Below, in pieces: positions 1-8,020 of a DNA stretch of 37,393 nucleotides. Source of the stretch: an uncultured Chthonomonadales bacterium. Lineage in GTDB: Bacteria > Armatimonadota > Chthonomonadetes > Chthonomonadales > CAJBBX01. The notes beneath the pieces were generated by a model that worked only from the letters and a program-made list of their open reading frames with translations, made no database searches and had not been told where the DNA came from. The stretch covers positions 1 to 37,393 of the forward strand of contig CALLMM010000057.1 of NCBI GenBank assembly GCA_938005745.1, in the 5' to 3' direction. Numbering within the stretch: the first letter of the stretch is position 1; the number at the start of each line of letters is the position of its first letter. The position numbers and the translations under genes were made by a program.

Positions 1-73
1 CCTGTGCGGCGATCACAATCAGCGGCGCTGCCGCCAGCGTCATACCGACTATCAGGGCTAATCCAGATTTCAC
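1..73 (-). CDS. Exported protein, N-terminal fragment (signal peptide only)
   Basis: A GTG start at 71-73 (minus strand) follows a strong AGGAGGT ribosome binding site eight bases upstream. The 24 visible codons read VKSGLALIVGMTLAAAPLIV and then IAAQ: one Lys followed by a hydrophobic stretch with small residues near the end. This is a typical Sec signal peptide or a single N-terminal membrane helix. The rest of the gene lies beyond the left window edge, so the mature protein and its function are unknown. It diverges from gyrA across a 319-base spacer. Confidence 0.7.
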   Translation of the reverse strand, partial: MKSGLALIVGMTLAAAPLIVIAAQ

Positions 74-392
74 GACCAGATACCTCCTGTTCAGGATGTG
101 CAGTCAGAAAAGCGTTTTAATTGGTAGATTCACGCTAACTATTATGATATCCTCTCTTCTCACAAAATAGATCGAGCCTTCTGAAGGTATCCGCTGCGGC
201 TCCTCTATACACTTACGTGTATGAAAGCAGGCTCTGTCCCAAAATCCGCTCCTCTTACGGTGAAAGGCGTACGTTATACGCAAAATGCGTGTCAAGATGT
301 TGACAAAGTTATACATAATCTGCTATAATATCCACTGTATTTGACCGCATATAGATAACATTCATGCGACGTATTCCTCCAAAGGAGAAGCT
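74..392. other. Divergent intergenic region upstream of gyrA
   Basis: This 319-base spacer lies between the exported-protein start and gyrA, and no convincing gene is seen in it. It is visibly more A+T-rich than the surroundings. It contains the gyrA promoter (300-329), a GTCAA-N4-TTGAC hyphenated palindrome overlapping the -35 element (291-304), an ATACAC-N4-GTGTAT inverted repeat (207-222) and a GCGTA-N5-TACGC inverted repeat (268-282). On the minus strand a CATAAT hexamer (141-146) could be the -10 of the exported-protein gene, but no good -35 accompanies it. Confidence 0.6.
300..329 (+). promoter_or_regulatory. gyrA promoter (sigma-70 type, extended -10)
   Basis: A perfect TTGACA (300-305) and a perfect TATAAT (324-329) are separated by 18 bases, and TGC directly precedes the -10 as an extended -10 element. 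Transcription would start near 336, giving a leader of about 56 bases. The leader contains the AAAGGAG ribosome binding site (381-387) just ahead of the ATG at 393. A hyphenated palindrome overlaps the -35 and could be an operator. Confidence 0.85.
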
Positions 393-2912
393 ATGTCAAC
401 GGATATTGATCCCCCCAACGGCAGCAACGGAAGCGGCGACACCGGAACGATGTTGATTGACATCTCCGATGAACTGAAGCGCTCCTATCTGGGCTATGCC
501 GTCTCCACGCTGATCGCGCGCGCCCTGCCGGATGTCCGCGACGGGCTGAAACCCGTTCAACGCCGTATCCTGATGGCGATGAACGACCTGAACCTCGGTC
601 CGGGTTCGCAGCGCAGAAAGTCCGCCAAGATTACCGGCGACACCTCCGGCAACTACCACCCGCACGGAGATCAGGTGATCTATCCGACCCTGGTTCGCAT
701 GGCACAGGACTTCAGCCTGCGCTATCCGCTGGTAGACCCGCAGGGCAACTTCGGAAGCGTGGACGGCGACCCGCCTGCCGCTCAGCGGTACACCGAAGTG
801 CGAATGTCGGTCTTTGCGGTCGAGATGCTGGTGGATCTGGATCGCGAAACCGTCAACTTCATGGACAACTACGACAACACGCGCACCGAACCGGTTGTCC
901 TCCCCTCCCGCTTTCCCAACTTCCTGTGCAACGGCGGCGAAGGAATCGCGGTCGGCATGGCGACCAAAGTCCCTCCCCATAACCTGCGCGAGGTATGCGA
1001 CGCCTGCATACATATGCTGGACAACCCCGATGCGACCGTTCCGGATCTGATGAAGTTCATCACCGGACCCGATTTCCCCACCGCCGGGCTGATCCTGGGC
1101 ACGCGGGGCATCCGGGACGCCTATGAGAAGGGACGGGGGCATATCACCGTTCAGGCGAATATCCAGATCGAGCCGCTGGACAACGGCAAACATGCCATCG
1201 TCATCACGGAACTGCCCTATCAGGTCAACAAAAAGAACCTGATCCAGGATATCGCCGAGCTGGTGAAGCAGAAGAAGGTTGAGGGCATCACCGATATTCA
1301 GGACTACAGCAACCGGCACGGCATCCGCGTCGTCATCGAGCTTCGCCGAGACGCCTATCCGCGCAAGGTGCTCAACTACCTCCTGAAACACACCTCCCTG
1401 CGAACAACCTTCGGCGTGATCATGCTGGCGCTGGTGGATAATCAGCCTCGTCTGCTCACTCTGCCCCAGGTGATCAACCATTACCTCAACCATCGTCGGG
1501 AGATCATCGTTCGCCGCACGCGCTATGAACTCGGACGCGCCAAGCAGCGGGCGCACATTCTCGAAGGCTTGCAGATCGCGCTGGACTTTCTGGATGAGAT
1601 CATCCGGATCATTCGCGCCTCCGAAGACGATACCATCGCCCGAACCGAGATGATGACCCGCTTCGGATTAACGCAGCTGCAGGCGGAAGCCATCCTCTCC
1701 ATGCAGCTTCGTCAGCTTACCCGTCTCAACCGCAGCAAGATCGAGGAGGAGTATAAGGGCAAACTCAAGGAGATCGCCTCTTACGAGGACATCCTGATCA
1801 ACCCGGCGCGGGTCAGCGCGATCATCAAGACGGAGCTGCGCGCCCTGCGCGACAAATTCGGCGATGATCGGCGCACCCGCATCATCCCGACCGAACCGGA
1901 GGAGATCGGCGAGGAGGATCTGATCCCGGAAGAGGATATGCTGGTCACCATCACCCGCGACGGCTATATCAAACGGGTTCCCCTGGACGCCTACCGAACC
2001 CAGAGGCGGGGCGGGCGGGGCATCATCGGCGCCAACACCAAAGAGGAGGATGCGATCGAGCACCTGTTCGTAGCCAACACGCACGACTACATCCTCTTCT
2101 TCACCAACCGTGGACGGGTCTACAAGCTGAAAGCTTACGAGGTTCCCCAGACCAGCCGCCAGGCGATGGGAGTGGCGATCGTGAACCTGATCGGCATTGA
2201 GCCGGAGGATAAGGTAACCGCCACCGTTCCGGTCAAAGACCTGCAGAACGCCACGGGGTATATGCTGTTCGCCACACAAAACGGCGAGGTGAAGCGCGTG
2301 GACGTAAAGGAGTTTGCCAACCTGCGCGCCAACGGGCTGATCTGCTTCGACCTGGAGCCGGAAGACTCGCTGAACTGGGTCAAGCTGACGGACGGCGAGC
2401 AGGAGTGCATCCTCGTTACGCGGGGCGGCAAGTCTATCCGCTTCAAAGAGACAGATGTTCCCGTGCGAGGCAGACCGGCGGGGGGCGTGCGCGGCATCGA
2501 GATGCGCGATGAGAACGGGAAGCTGAAGGATCTGGTGGTGGCGATGGATGTTGTGCGTCCGACCAGTCAGCTTCTGGTGGTGGGCGAGCGGGGCGTCGGC
2601 AAGCGCACCGATCTGAAGGACTATCGCGCACAGTCTCGCGGCGGCAAGGGCATCATCACGATGGACATCACGGAAAAGACCGGCTTGATTGTAGATGCTC
2701 AGGTCGTTGAACCGGATGACCGCCTGATGATCATTACGAAAAACGGGATCATGATCCGCATGGAGGTGAAGACGATCCGCGCCGCCGGACGCAGCACACA
2801 GGGGGTCAAGCTGATCAACCTGGAGCCGGGAGACAGCGTCGCCACCATCGAGCGCGTGGCGCGGGTGGACGAGGCGGAAGCCGCGGTGAAAAAGCCCGAA
2901 GCGGACAGTTGA
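393..2912 (+). CDS. gyrA: DNA gyrase subunit A
   Basis: This is the DNA-cleaving subunit of gyrase, which introduces negative supercoils together with GyrB. The 839 residues match a full-length GyrA. The breakage-reunion domain is N-terminal, with the catalytic tyrosine at about residue 133 in AAQRYTEVRM. The C-terminal beta-pinwheel carries the GyrA box QRRGGRG at 537-543 (canonical QRRGGKG), which favours gyrase over topoisomerase IV; a second box-like motif, QSRGGKG, lies at 747-753. The start ATG follows AAAGGAG at 381-387. In the quinolone-determining region the sequence is HPHGDQVIYP, so the positions equivalent to E. coli Ser83 and Asp87 are Gln94 and Pro98. An 11-bp perfect hairpin follows the stop. 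gyrB lies about 34 kb away at the other window end rather than beside gyrA. Confidence 0.97.
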   Translation: MSTDIDPPNGSNGSGDTGTMLIDISDELKRSYLGYAVSTLIARALPDVRDGLKPVQRRILMAMNDLNLGPGSQRRKSAKITGDTSGNYHPHGDQVIYPTLVRMAQDFSLRYPLVDPQGNFGSVDGDPPAAQRYTEVRMSVFAVEMLVDLDRETVNFMDNYDNTRTEPVVLPSRFPNFLCNGGEGIAVGMATKVPPHNLREVCDACIHMLDNPDATVPDLMKFITGPDFPTAGLILGTRGIRDAYEKGRGHITVQANIQIEPLDNGKHAIVITELPYQVNKKNLIQDIAELVKQKKVEGITDIQDYSNRHGIRVVIELRRDAYPRKVLNYLLKHTSLRTTFGVIMLALVDNQPRLLTLPQVINHYLNHRREIIVRRTRYELGRAKQRAHILEGLQIALDFLDEIIRIIRASEDDTIARTEMMTRFGLTQLQAEAILSMQLRQLTRLNRSKIEEEYKGKLKEIASYEDILINPARVSAIIKTELRALRDKFGDDRRTRIIPTEPEEIGEEDLIPEEDMLVTITRDGYIKRVPLDAYRTQRRGGRGIIGANTKEEDAIEHLFVANTHDYILFFTNRGRVYKLKAYEVPQTSRQAMGVAIVNLIGIEPEDKVTATVPVKDLQNATGYMLFATQNGEVKRVDVKEFANLRANGLICFDLEPEDSLNWVKLTDGEQECILVTRGGKSIRFKETDVPVRGRPAGGVRGIEMRDENGKLKDLVVAMDVVRPTSQLLVVGERGVGKRTDLKDYRAQSRGGKGIITMDITEKTGLIVDAQVVEPDDRLMIITKNGIMIRMEVKTIRAAGRSTQGVKLINLEPGDSVATIERVARVDEAEAAVKKPEADS

Positions 2913-2945
2913 AACTCTGCAGCCCCTGGAGTATTCGTCTAATTA

Positions 2946-2972
2946 CAGGTCAGGCGTATATCGCCTGACCTG
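2946..2972. terminator. Hairpin terminator between convergent gyrA and CDGSH gene
   Basis: A perfect 11-bp inverted repeat CAGGTCAGGCG (2946-2956) / CGCCTGACCTG (2962-2972) with a five-base loop lies between the converging gyrA and CDGSH genes. The T-rich stretch after it is weak in both directions, so termination is inferred from position and stem strength. Confidence 0.7.
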
Positions 2973-2996
2973 ATTCACTTCTGCTGTCTCCCTCTA

Positions 2997-3215
2997 TCAG
3001 GCATGACGGGGTTCACTCTCCGGCGTATCTACCCAGCCGCATTTCTTGTGCGTTCCGTCGCAGATCGGCTTCTCCCCCGACTGCCCGCATCGGCAGAGGA
3101 AGACGCTGTCCCCCGCCTCCACCTCCAGCGGATTGCCGTCATGATCCACCAGCCTGATCGGACCGGTAACCTGGTACGGTCCATTTTTACGTACCTTTAT
3201 CACAACCTCAGACAT
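2997..3215 (-). CDS. CDGSH iron-sulfur domain protein
   Basis: A 72-residue protein with the CDGSH-type 2Fe-2S binding motif: Cys41, Cys43, Cys52 and His56 in CRCGQSGEKPICDGTH. Proteins of this family bind a redox-active 2Fe-2S cluster through three Cys and one His; the cellular role of the small bacterial members is poorly defined. No signal peptide or membrane segment is visible, so it is probably cytoplasmic. I chose the ATG at 3213-3215 because AGGAG lies eight bases upstream and because the 27 residues in the longer open frame look unrelated to the family. It follows the VOC gene by 77 bases and may be co-transcribed with it. Confidence 0.9.
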   Translation of the reverse strand: MSEVVIKVRKNGPYQVTGPIRLVDHDGNPLEVEAGDSVFLCRCGQSGEKPICDGTHKKCGWVDTPESEPRHA

Positions 3216-3292
3216 CGTATGATCTCCTGTTTTGAATGTGTTTTGAACTATGCCGGCATGGCGCAAGCCATTCCCCGACACATCTTCCGCGA

Positions 3293-3685
3293 TCAACGAT
3301 CGGTCAACTCGATATAGTGCCTGTCCGGGTCCTCCACAAAGTAGGAGCGACGTCCGGTAGCAAAGGCAATCGGACCCCGCACCTCCAGCCCGCGATGCTT
3401 CAGCCGCTCGCTGAAGGCGTCCAGCGCATCCGGCGGAAGGCGAAACGCGACATGATAGACATCTCCGCGCGGACCGCCGGTGCGCGCAAGATACTCCTTT
3501 GCCAGCACTGTTCCGGGATCGTCCGGAACGAACAGCACCAGCAGAAAGTCTCCCTCACTCTTCAAAAAAGCGTTCTTGCCGGGATCTATCGATTCTACAA
3601 CAAAACCCAGCTCATCGCGATAGAACGCGACAGCTCTGTCCAGATCGCGAACCCACAGCGCCAGTTCTGAGATAGACTGTATCAT
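3293..3685 (-). CDS. VOC (glyoxalase/bleomycin-resistance fold) family protein
   Basis: 130 residues with the paired beta-alpha-beta-beta-beta layout of the vicinal oxygen chelate superfamily. It opens with ISELALWVRDLDRAVAFYRD and closes with DRHYIELTD. Likely metal ligands are Glu7, His78 (VYHVAF) and Glu126 (HYIEL). The family includes lactoylglutathione lyases, extradiol dioxygenases and antibiotic-binding proteins; the substrate cannot be read from the sequence. Its ATG overlaps the tldD stop codon (ATGA, 3682-3685), implying translational coupling to TldD. Confidence 0.88.
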   Translation of the reverse strand: MIQSISELALWVRDLDRAVAFYRDELGFVVESIDPGKNAFLKSEGDFLLVLFVPDDPGTVLAKEYLARTGGPRGDVYHVAFRLPPDALDAFSERLKHRGLEVRGPIAFATGRRSYFVEDPDRHYIELTDR

Positions 3686-5121
3686 CGCGCTCCCCCGACC
3701 CGGATATTTCGGAACCTCGCCGGCGCAGCCCCGTGAGTCATCTGCGAAATCTGCATTGGATCGCCTTTGCCGCAGTTGAGGATGCCGTTCGGTACCCAGA
3801 ACCGCGCATCACAGACCGCGTCGCAGCTATTCCAGAACTCGGTGGTCATGCTCTGGTAGGTAACATTTTTCAACATGCCGACGATACGTCCGCCTTTGAT
3901 CTCCCAGAAAGCGTCCCCTCCAAACTGGAAGTTGCAGCGCATCTGATCAATGGAATAGGAGCCGCGTCCCTCAATGTAGATGCCGTCGTCGGTGTCGGAG
4001 ATCAGCTCCTCCAGAGACAACGGCTTCTCGCCCGGCATCAGGGAGAGGTTCGGGATTCGAACAATGGGAATACTGCCCCAGTGATCGGCGCGGCAGCCTC
4101 CGACGCTGCGCTCCAGCCCGATCTCTCCGGCGACCTCGCGGCTCGTGCTGTAGCCCTGAAACAGACCGTTCTCCACAATCGCCCATCGCTGCCCCGCGAC
4201 CCCGTCATCGTCAAAACCGTGCGTCGCCAGACCGCCGGGGAGGGTATTGTCTGCGATCAGGTTCACATGTTCGGAGCCGTACTGCAGATGATGCAGCTTG
4301 TCCGGCGTAGCGAAGGAGCGTCCGGCAAGCGACTCCTCATACCCCAGCGCGCGATCCAGTTCGGTCGCATGTCCCACCGATTCGTGGATCGTGAGACACA
4401 GGTTATGCGGGTCCAGGATCAGGTCTTTGACACCGACCGGACACTCCTTTGCGTAGAGGTGCTGCACCGCCTGCTCCGCCACGCGCGGAGCATTGGCAAG
4501 CAGATCGTCGGCATCTATGTTCTCATAGCCCCGTGTTAGGACAGGGGGTTGATAGGAGCGGCTCTTCGCGTCTCCGTTTCCGACAGCCGTCGCCTGATAG
4601 CCCGCGCCGCTCATCACCACCTCACTGGACAGCTCCGAACCTTCAGTATTCACAAAGAGCCGGATATCTTTGCGGAGGGTCATGAAGCCGTTCGCTTTTT
4701 TCACGCCGGGATGCCGGAGTATCTCTTCGTTAATCCGCAGCAGAAGACCGATTTTCTCGGAGATGCTGACCTGGAAGGGGTCTATTTCGCAGTCGGAGCG
4801 AAAACTCTCCACACGGGGAGGTTCCGGCACCAGGCGAACCGGCTTACGCAGGGTGGTCGCGCTGGCTTTTGCGATCATGACCGCCTGCGATGCCACGCGC
4901 ATCGCCTCCTCTCGGGTCAGTGTCCCACTGCCCGCAAATCCCCACGCCCCTTGACACAGAACGCGGACGCCGATCCCGATATCGTCCGTATCCACGATAC
5001 CGCTGACCCGCGTATCCTCCGTGCTGATGTTCTGTCGCAGGTTCTGCAGAATGCGGACATCGGCGTACTCTGCGCCTAGTCGCTGCGCGGTGTCGAGCGC
5101 AAGAAGCGCGAGTTCTTTCAT
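3682..5121 (-). CDS. tldD: TldD family zinc metallopeptidase
   Basis: 479 residues, the usual TldD length (E. coli 481). The zinc-binding HExxxH motif is present as HESVGH (His246, Glu247, His251), and the conserved CGKG motif near the C-terminus supplies the third-ligand cysteine. In other bacteria TldD pairs with TldE/PmbA to degrade unfolded or cleaved peptides, for example in microcin B17 maturation and CcdA turnover. No TldE gene is in this window. The ATG follows GGAGG closely. The gene lies 111 bases downstream of the NUDIX gene and overlaps the VOC gene by four bases. The older name, modulator of DNA gyrase, and the position near gyrA are suggestive but do not prove a link. Confidence 0.95.
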   Translation of the reverse strand: MKELALLALDTAQRLGAEYADVRILQNLRQNISTEDTRVSGIVDTDDIGIGVRVLCQGAWGFAGSGTLTREEAMRVASQAVMIAKASATTLRKPVRLVPEPPRVESFRSDCEIDPFQVSISEKIGLLLRINEEILRHPGVKKANGFMTLRKDIRLFVNTEGSELSSEVVMSGAGYQATAVGNGDAKSRSYQPPVLTRGYENIDADDLLANAPRVAEQAVQHLYAKECPVGVKDLILDPHNLCLTIHESVGHATELDRALGYEESLAGRSFATPDKLHHLQYGSEHVNLIADNTLPGGLATHGFDDDGVAGQRWAIVENGLFQGYSTSREVAGEIGLERSVGGCRADHWGSIPIVRIPNLSLMPGEKPLSLEELISDTDDGIYIEGRGSYSIDQMRCNFQFGGDAFWEIKGGRIVGMLKNVTYQSMTTEFWNSCDAVCDARFWVPNGILNCGKGDPMQISQMTHGAAPARFRNIRVGGAR

Positions 5122-5232
5122 GGAACCTCCTCCCGTACAGCCCGTATCTGAAATCTCATTCTCCTCTGACCGATCCCGTTCCTTCTGGTTGCCTCACTCA
5201 TCCCTACGAGATTCCGTGCGGCGTGTGCGCCG

Positions 5233-5718
5233 TCAGAAACCTCCTTCCCGGATGTACGCGATCTGCCGGGGTCCCTCCGATCCGTCCTCCAGCAGACGCG
5301 CAAAGAGACGCGGAGGCAGGCAGCGTTCCTGCATCAGGCGAGACGGAGGAAGGAGCACGGCGGAGAGATGCGATTCGCGGGTCGCGATCGGATCGCCTTC
5401 CGGCAGAGGCGTCTCCGTGCTCCCCTGGAAATAGAAGATGATCTCCTGAACCGGTCTTCCCCGGCGCAGGTAGAGGTTCTCTCCCACATACCACAGCGCG
5501 CCGATTCGAACGGGAAACCCCATCTCCTCCTGAAACTCCCTCGCTGCACACTCCGTCGGAGCCTCGTCCGCCTCCATTCTCCCGCCAGGCAGACGATAGA
5601 ACTGCTCTGCAGCCTCCAGCCGCAGATCGGTCTGTACGAGAAGCAGACCGTTCTGCCAGAGCGCCACGCGAGAGCCGCGAATCTGTTTGACATCCGTATT
5701 CTTGAAACGCATATTCAT
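5233..5718 (-). CDS. NUDIX hydrolase (MutT-like)
   Basis: 161 residues with a perfect NUDIX box between Gly46 and Phe68: G-x5-E-x7-REFQEEMGF. NUDIX enzymes hydrolyse nucleoside diphosphates linked to another moiety, with divalent metals held by the box glutamates. The start codon overlaps the mutY stop (ATGA, 5715-5718), so the two are probably translationally coupled. That pairing suggests a sanitising role such as removal of oxidised nucleotides alongside MutY, but many NUDIX enzymes act on other substrates and specificity cannot be read here. A second in-frame ATG two codons downstream is also possible. Confidence 0.9.
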   Translation of the reverse strand: MNMRFKNTDVKQIRGSRVALWQNGLLLVQTDLRLEAAEQFYRLPGGRMEADEAPTECAAREFQEEMGFPVRIGALWYVGENLYLRRGRPVQEIIFYFQGSTETPLPEGDPIATRESHLSAVLLPPSRLMQERCLPPRLFARLLEDGSEGPRQIAYIREGGF

Positions 5719-6875
5719 AAAGGGAGCGGATACTGTCTTCCCCCGGCGTTTTCACGCTCCAGGCAGCGCAGATAGGTTTCGCGCAAGACCGCCTGAGGCG
5801 CGGAGAGAGGCAGTGTCCCCATCTCCTCCAGAGTAACCCATCGCACGGCAGGGGTGTGCTTCCCTCCCTGCTCCGAGATCAACTGCGCCTCGTAACCCAG
5901 CAGCGTGATCGCATGGTGTGTCACCGCATGCTTCACTGTGCCGACAGGTCCCACAATCCTCACCTGCATTCCGGCAGCCTCTCTAGCGGCTCTGCGGGCG
6001 CACTCCTCCGGCGTCTCTCTCGGTTCACAGACCCTACGGGGGAACTCCCACAGACCGCCCCACAGTCCATGCGGCGGGCGCTGAATGATCAGGACCCGGC
6101 GGTCGAGCCGGATGATCGTCGAAACATGCGTGACATGAACGGTTCTTTTGCCGGCAGGTATTTGCGGAAGGACGGTCGGATCGAGGCTGTTTCCGGCGAC
6201 GCAGACGTTCAGGAGCGGACAATCCTCACAGTTGGGATCGGAAGGGGCGCAGACCAGCGCGCCTAGCTCCATGAGCGCCTGATTGAAATCGCGCGCTCTT
6301 CCGTCCGGGATCAGGCTCTCCGCCAGCGCCCAGATTCGCGCATTCGCCGGGTTCGCCTTCGGATCGCCCTCGATACCAAATACCCGGCTCAGAACGCGCA
6401 TGACATTGGCGTCTACGATGGCAGCCTTCTGCTGAAACGCAATGGAGAGCACCGCGCCAAGCGTGTACCTCCCGATGCCGGGCAGTCGTCCCAGTTGTTC
6501 GGGGTCGGTCGGGACGACGCCGTTATACTCCGCCGCGACCTGCTGCGCCGCGCGATGCAGGTTGCGCGCACGTGCATAGTATCCCAGCCCAGCCCAGAGA
6601 CGTAAGACCTCTTCCAGCGGCGCTTCCGCCAGGTCCTTCAGGGTCGGGAAACGGGACATCCAGCGTTCATAGTAGGGAATGACGGTCTTCACCTGCGTCT
6701 GCTGCAGCATGACCTCGGAGACCCAGACCGCGTAGGGGTCGTCTTCGCGCTGACGCCAGGGAAGCTCCCGCCGGTTCTCGCGATACCAGTCCAGCAAATT
6801 GTTCTGAAACGCCTCGCGCGTTTCTGCCGTTAACTCCGAGGGATTCGCCGCCTTCCCGTTGACTCCGTCGCGCAT
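5715..6875 (-). CDS. mutY: Adenine DNA glycosylase MutY
   Basis: Removes adenine mispaired with 8-oxoguanine in base excision repair. In the 386-residue protein I see the catalytic Glu54 in SEVMLQQTQV, a helix-hairpin-helix at LPGIGRYT (131-138), the catalytic Asp155 in VDANVMRVL, a 4Fe-4S loop with Cys209, Cys216, Cys219 and Cys225 (C-x6-C-x2-C-x5-C), and a C-terminal NUDIX-like domain that reads 8-oxoG (WGGLWEFPRR). The chosen ATG (6873-6875) avoids running into the tRNA-Pro gene, which a longer open frame would do. Its ribosome binding site is weak (AAAGG about 14 bases upstream). The divergent tRNA-Pro promoter overlaps its first codons. Confidence 0.93.
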   Translation of the reverse strand: MRDGVNGKAANPSELTAETREAFQNNLLDWYRENRRELPWRQREDDPYAVWVSEVMLQQTQVKTVIPYYERWMSRFPTLKDLAEAPLEEVLRLWAGLGYYARARNLHRAAQQVAAEYNGVVPTDPEQLGRLPGIGRYTLGAVLSIAFQQKAAIVDANVMRVLSRVFGIEGDPKANPANARIWALAESLIPDGRARDFNQALMELGALVCAPSDPNCEDCPLLNVCVAGNSLDPTVLPQIPAGKRTVHVTHVSTIIRLDRRVLIIQRPPHGLWGGLWEFPRRVCEPRETPEECARRAAREAAGMQVRIVGPVGTVKHAVTHHAITLLGYEAQLISEQGGKHTPAVRWVTLEEMGTLPLSAPQAVLRETYLRCLERENAGGRQYPLPL

Positions 6876-6887
6876 TCGTTGTATAAT
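6859..6887 (+). promoter_or_regulatory. tRNA-Pro promoter
   Basis: TTGACT (6859-6864), a 17-base spacer and TATAAT (6882-6887) lie just ahead of the tRNA gene at 6902. The -35 element sits within the first codons of the oppositely oriented mutY, so promoter and coding sequence overlap. Confidence 0.8.
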
Positions 6888-6901
6888 ACCTTTTGACTGT
6901 T

Positions 6902-6975
6902 CGGGGTGTAGCTCAGCTTGGTAGAGTGCTTGTATGGGGTACAAGAGGCCGCAGGTTCAAGTCCTGTCACCCCGA
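6902..6975 (+). tRNA. tRNA-Pro (anticodon GGG)
   Basis: A cloverleaf folds with acceptor stem CGGGGTG/CACCCCG, a D arm with AGCTCAGCTTGGTAGAGT, an anticodon stem CTTGT/ACAAG enclosing loop ATGGGGT (anticodon GGG), and a T arm GCAGG-TTCAAGT-CCTGT. The discriminator is A at 6975. The 3' CCA is not encoded, so a CCA-adding enzyme is required. The C at position 1 agrees with bacterial tRNA-Pro. Confidence 0.95.
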
Positions 6976-6982
6976 TCGTTGT

Positions 6983-7015
6983 GTAAGCCATCTCACAGGA
7001 GATGGCTTACTATTT
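6983..7015 (+). terminator. Rho-independent terminator after tRNA-Pro
   Basis: A perfect 12-bp stem GTAAGCCATCTC (6983-6994) / GAGATGGCTTAC (6999-7010) with loop ACAG is followed by TATTTTG. It starts eight bases after the tRNA. The interval from here to 7117 shows no gene or other feature. Confidence 0.88.
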
Positions 7016-7117
7016 TGCCTCCTCAATCGCGCCCCCTGCCAGACTGCCATCACATCTGGTCATCCTCCTCCCCGATTATACCCCGCCTCTCTGTCACACC
7101 CGGAACACGCTCTGCAG

Positions 7118-7152
7118 AAAAAAGAGCGTCAGAACGACCTGTTCTGACGCTC
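7118..7152 (-). terminator. Rho-independent terminator after tpiA
   Basis: A perfect 12-bp stem GAGCGTCAGAAC (7124-7135) / GTTCTGACGCTC (7141-7152) with a five-base loop is followed, reading the minus strand, by six T. It lies 20 bases beyond the tpiA stop and closes the minus-strand block. Confidence 0.92.
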
Positions 7153-7172
7153 CGGATGAATATAGGGCGAAC

Positions 7173-7976
7173 CTACTTCGGGCTTGCCTGCACAATCGCC
7201 GCCAGATCGGCGGGCTTGAGGCTTGCGCCTCCCACCAGCGCGCCGTCAATATGCTCCTTCGCCAGCAGTTCCGCCGCGTTATCCGGCTTGACGCTGCCCC
7301 CGTACTGGATTCGCGTCTGCGCCGCGACATCGGCTCCATACAGCTTCTCAACCGTACTGCGGATCAAGCCGCAGACACGGTTCGCCTCGTCGGAGTCGCA
7401 GACCTCGCCGGTTCCGATCGCCCAGACAGGCTCGTAGGCAAAGACCAGCCTCGCCGCCAGGTCCGCAGGAACGCCCTCCAGCGCTTTAGTGGTCTGATCG
7501 GACACTATCGCATCAGTCTGCCCGGCTTTTCGCTCCGAAATGGTCTCGCCCACACAGCAGATCGGGGTCATTCCTGCCTCAAATGCCGCCTTCAGCTTCC
7601 GGTTGACGCTGGCGTCCGTCTCTCCGAAGTGCCGGAGGATGGTCTCGTCGAAATCCGGCTCCGGCACGCCAAAACGCCCGCGCATCTCCGAATGCCCCAC
7701 GATCACATAGGAGACCCCGACATCGGTCAGCATTCCGGGGGCGATCTGCCCGGTGTAGGCTCCCTTCGTCTTCCAGAAGACATCCTGCGCTCCCAGCAGA
7801 ATCGTGGTTCCCGCCAGCGCGTCCCGCATGGGGTAGAGCGCAACATAGGGGGCGCAGAGAACCACCTCCACATCCGCCCTGTCCTGAATCAGAGGGGCTA
7901 TCTCATGAATAAAGGCGACCGCTTCTGCCGTCGTCTTGTGCATCTTCCAGTTTCCGGCAATGATGGTACGACGCAT
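7173..7976 (-). CDS. tpiA: Triosephosphate isomerase
   Basis: Interconverts dihydroxyacetone phosphate and glyceraldehyde 3-phosphate in glycolysis. In the 267 residues the catalytic Lys11 (GNWKMH), His95 (YVIVGHSE) and Glu182 (AYEPVWAIGTG) are all in place. The start follows GAAGGAG seven bases upstream. An unusual feature is about 15 extra residues right after the His95 loop: most family members read HSERR-x2-FGETD, but here 17 residues (100-116) separate Arg99 from the FGETD at 117-121. The gene lies 44 bases after the TIM-barrel isomerase gene and ends the block with a strong terminator. gapA and pgk lie in the same orientation 7-9 kb upstream. Confidence 0.97.
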   Translation of the reverse strand: MRRTIIAGNWKMHKTTAEAVAFIHEIAPLIQDRADVEVVLCAPYVALYPMRDALAGTTILLGAQDVFWKTKGAYTGQIAPGMLTDVGVSYVIVGHSEMRGRFGVPEPDFDETILRHFGETDASVNRKLKAAFEAGMTPICCVGETISERKAGQTDAIVSDQTTKALEGVPADLAARLVFAYEPVWAIGTGEVCDSDEANRVCGLIRSTVEKLYGADVAAQTRIQYGGSVKPDNAAELLAKEHIDGALVGGASLKPADLAAIVQASPK

Positions 7977-8020
7977 GGTGTTACTCCTTCTATGTTATCC
8001 CTGTTCGGGCAGGTTCTCTG

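Noticed and set aside
396..1556. 386-codon frame antisense to gyrA
   Set aside because: Entirely within gyrA, with low-complexity His/Val/Asp-rich translation and no family motif.
3216..3296. Longer N-terminus for the CDGSH protein (27 extra codons)
   Set aside because: A strong AGGAG site precedes the inner ATG, and the extra residues do not resemble the family.
6876..6944. Longer N-terminus for MutY (23 extra codons)
   Set aside because: The extension would be encoded by the complement of the tRNA-Pro gene. The ATG at 6873-6875 fits the family length better.
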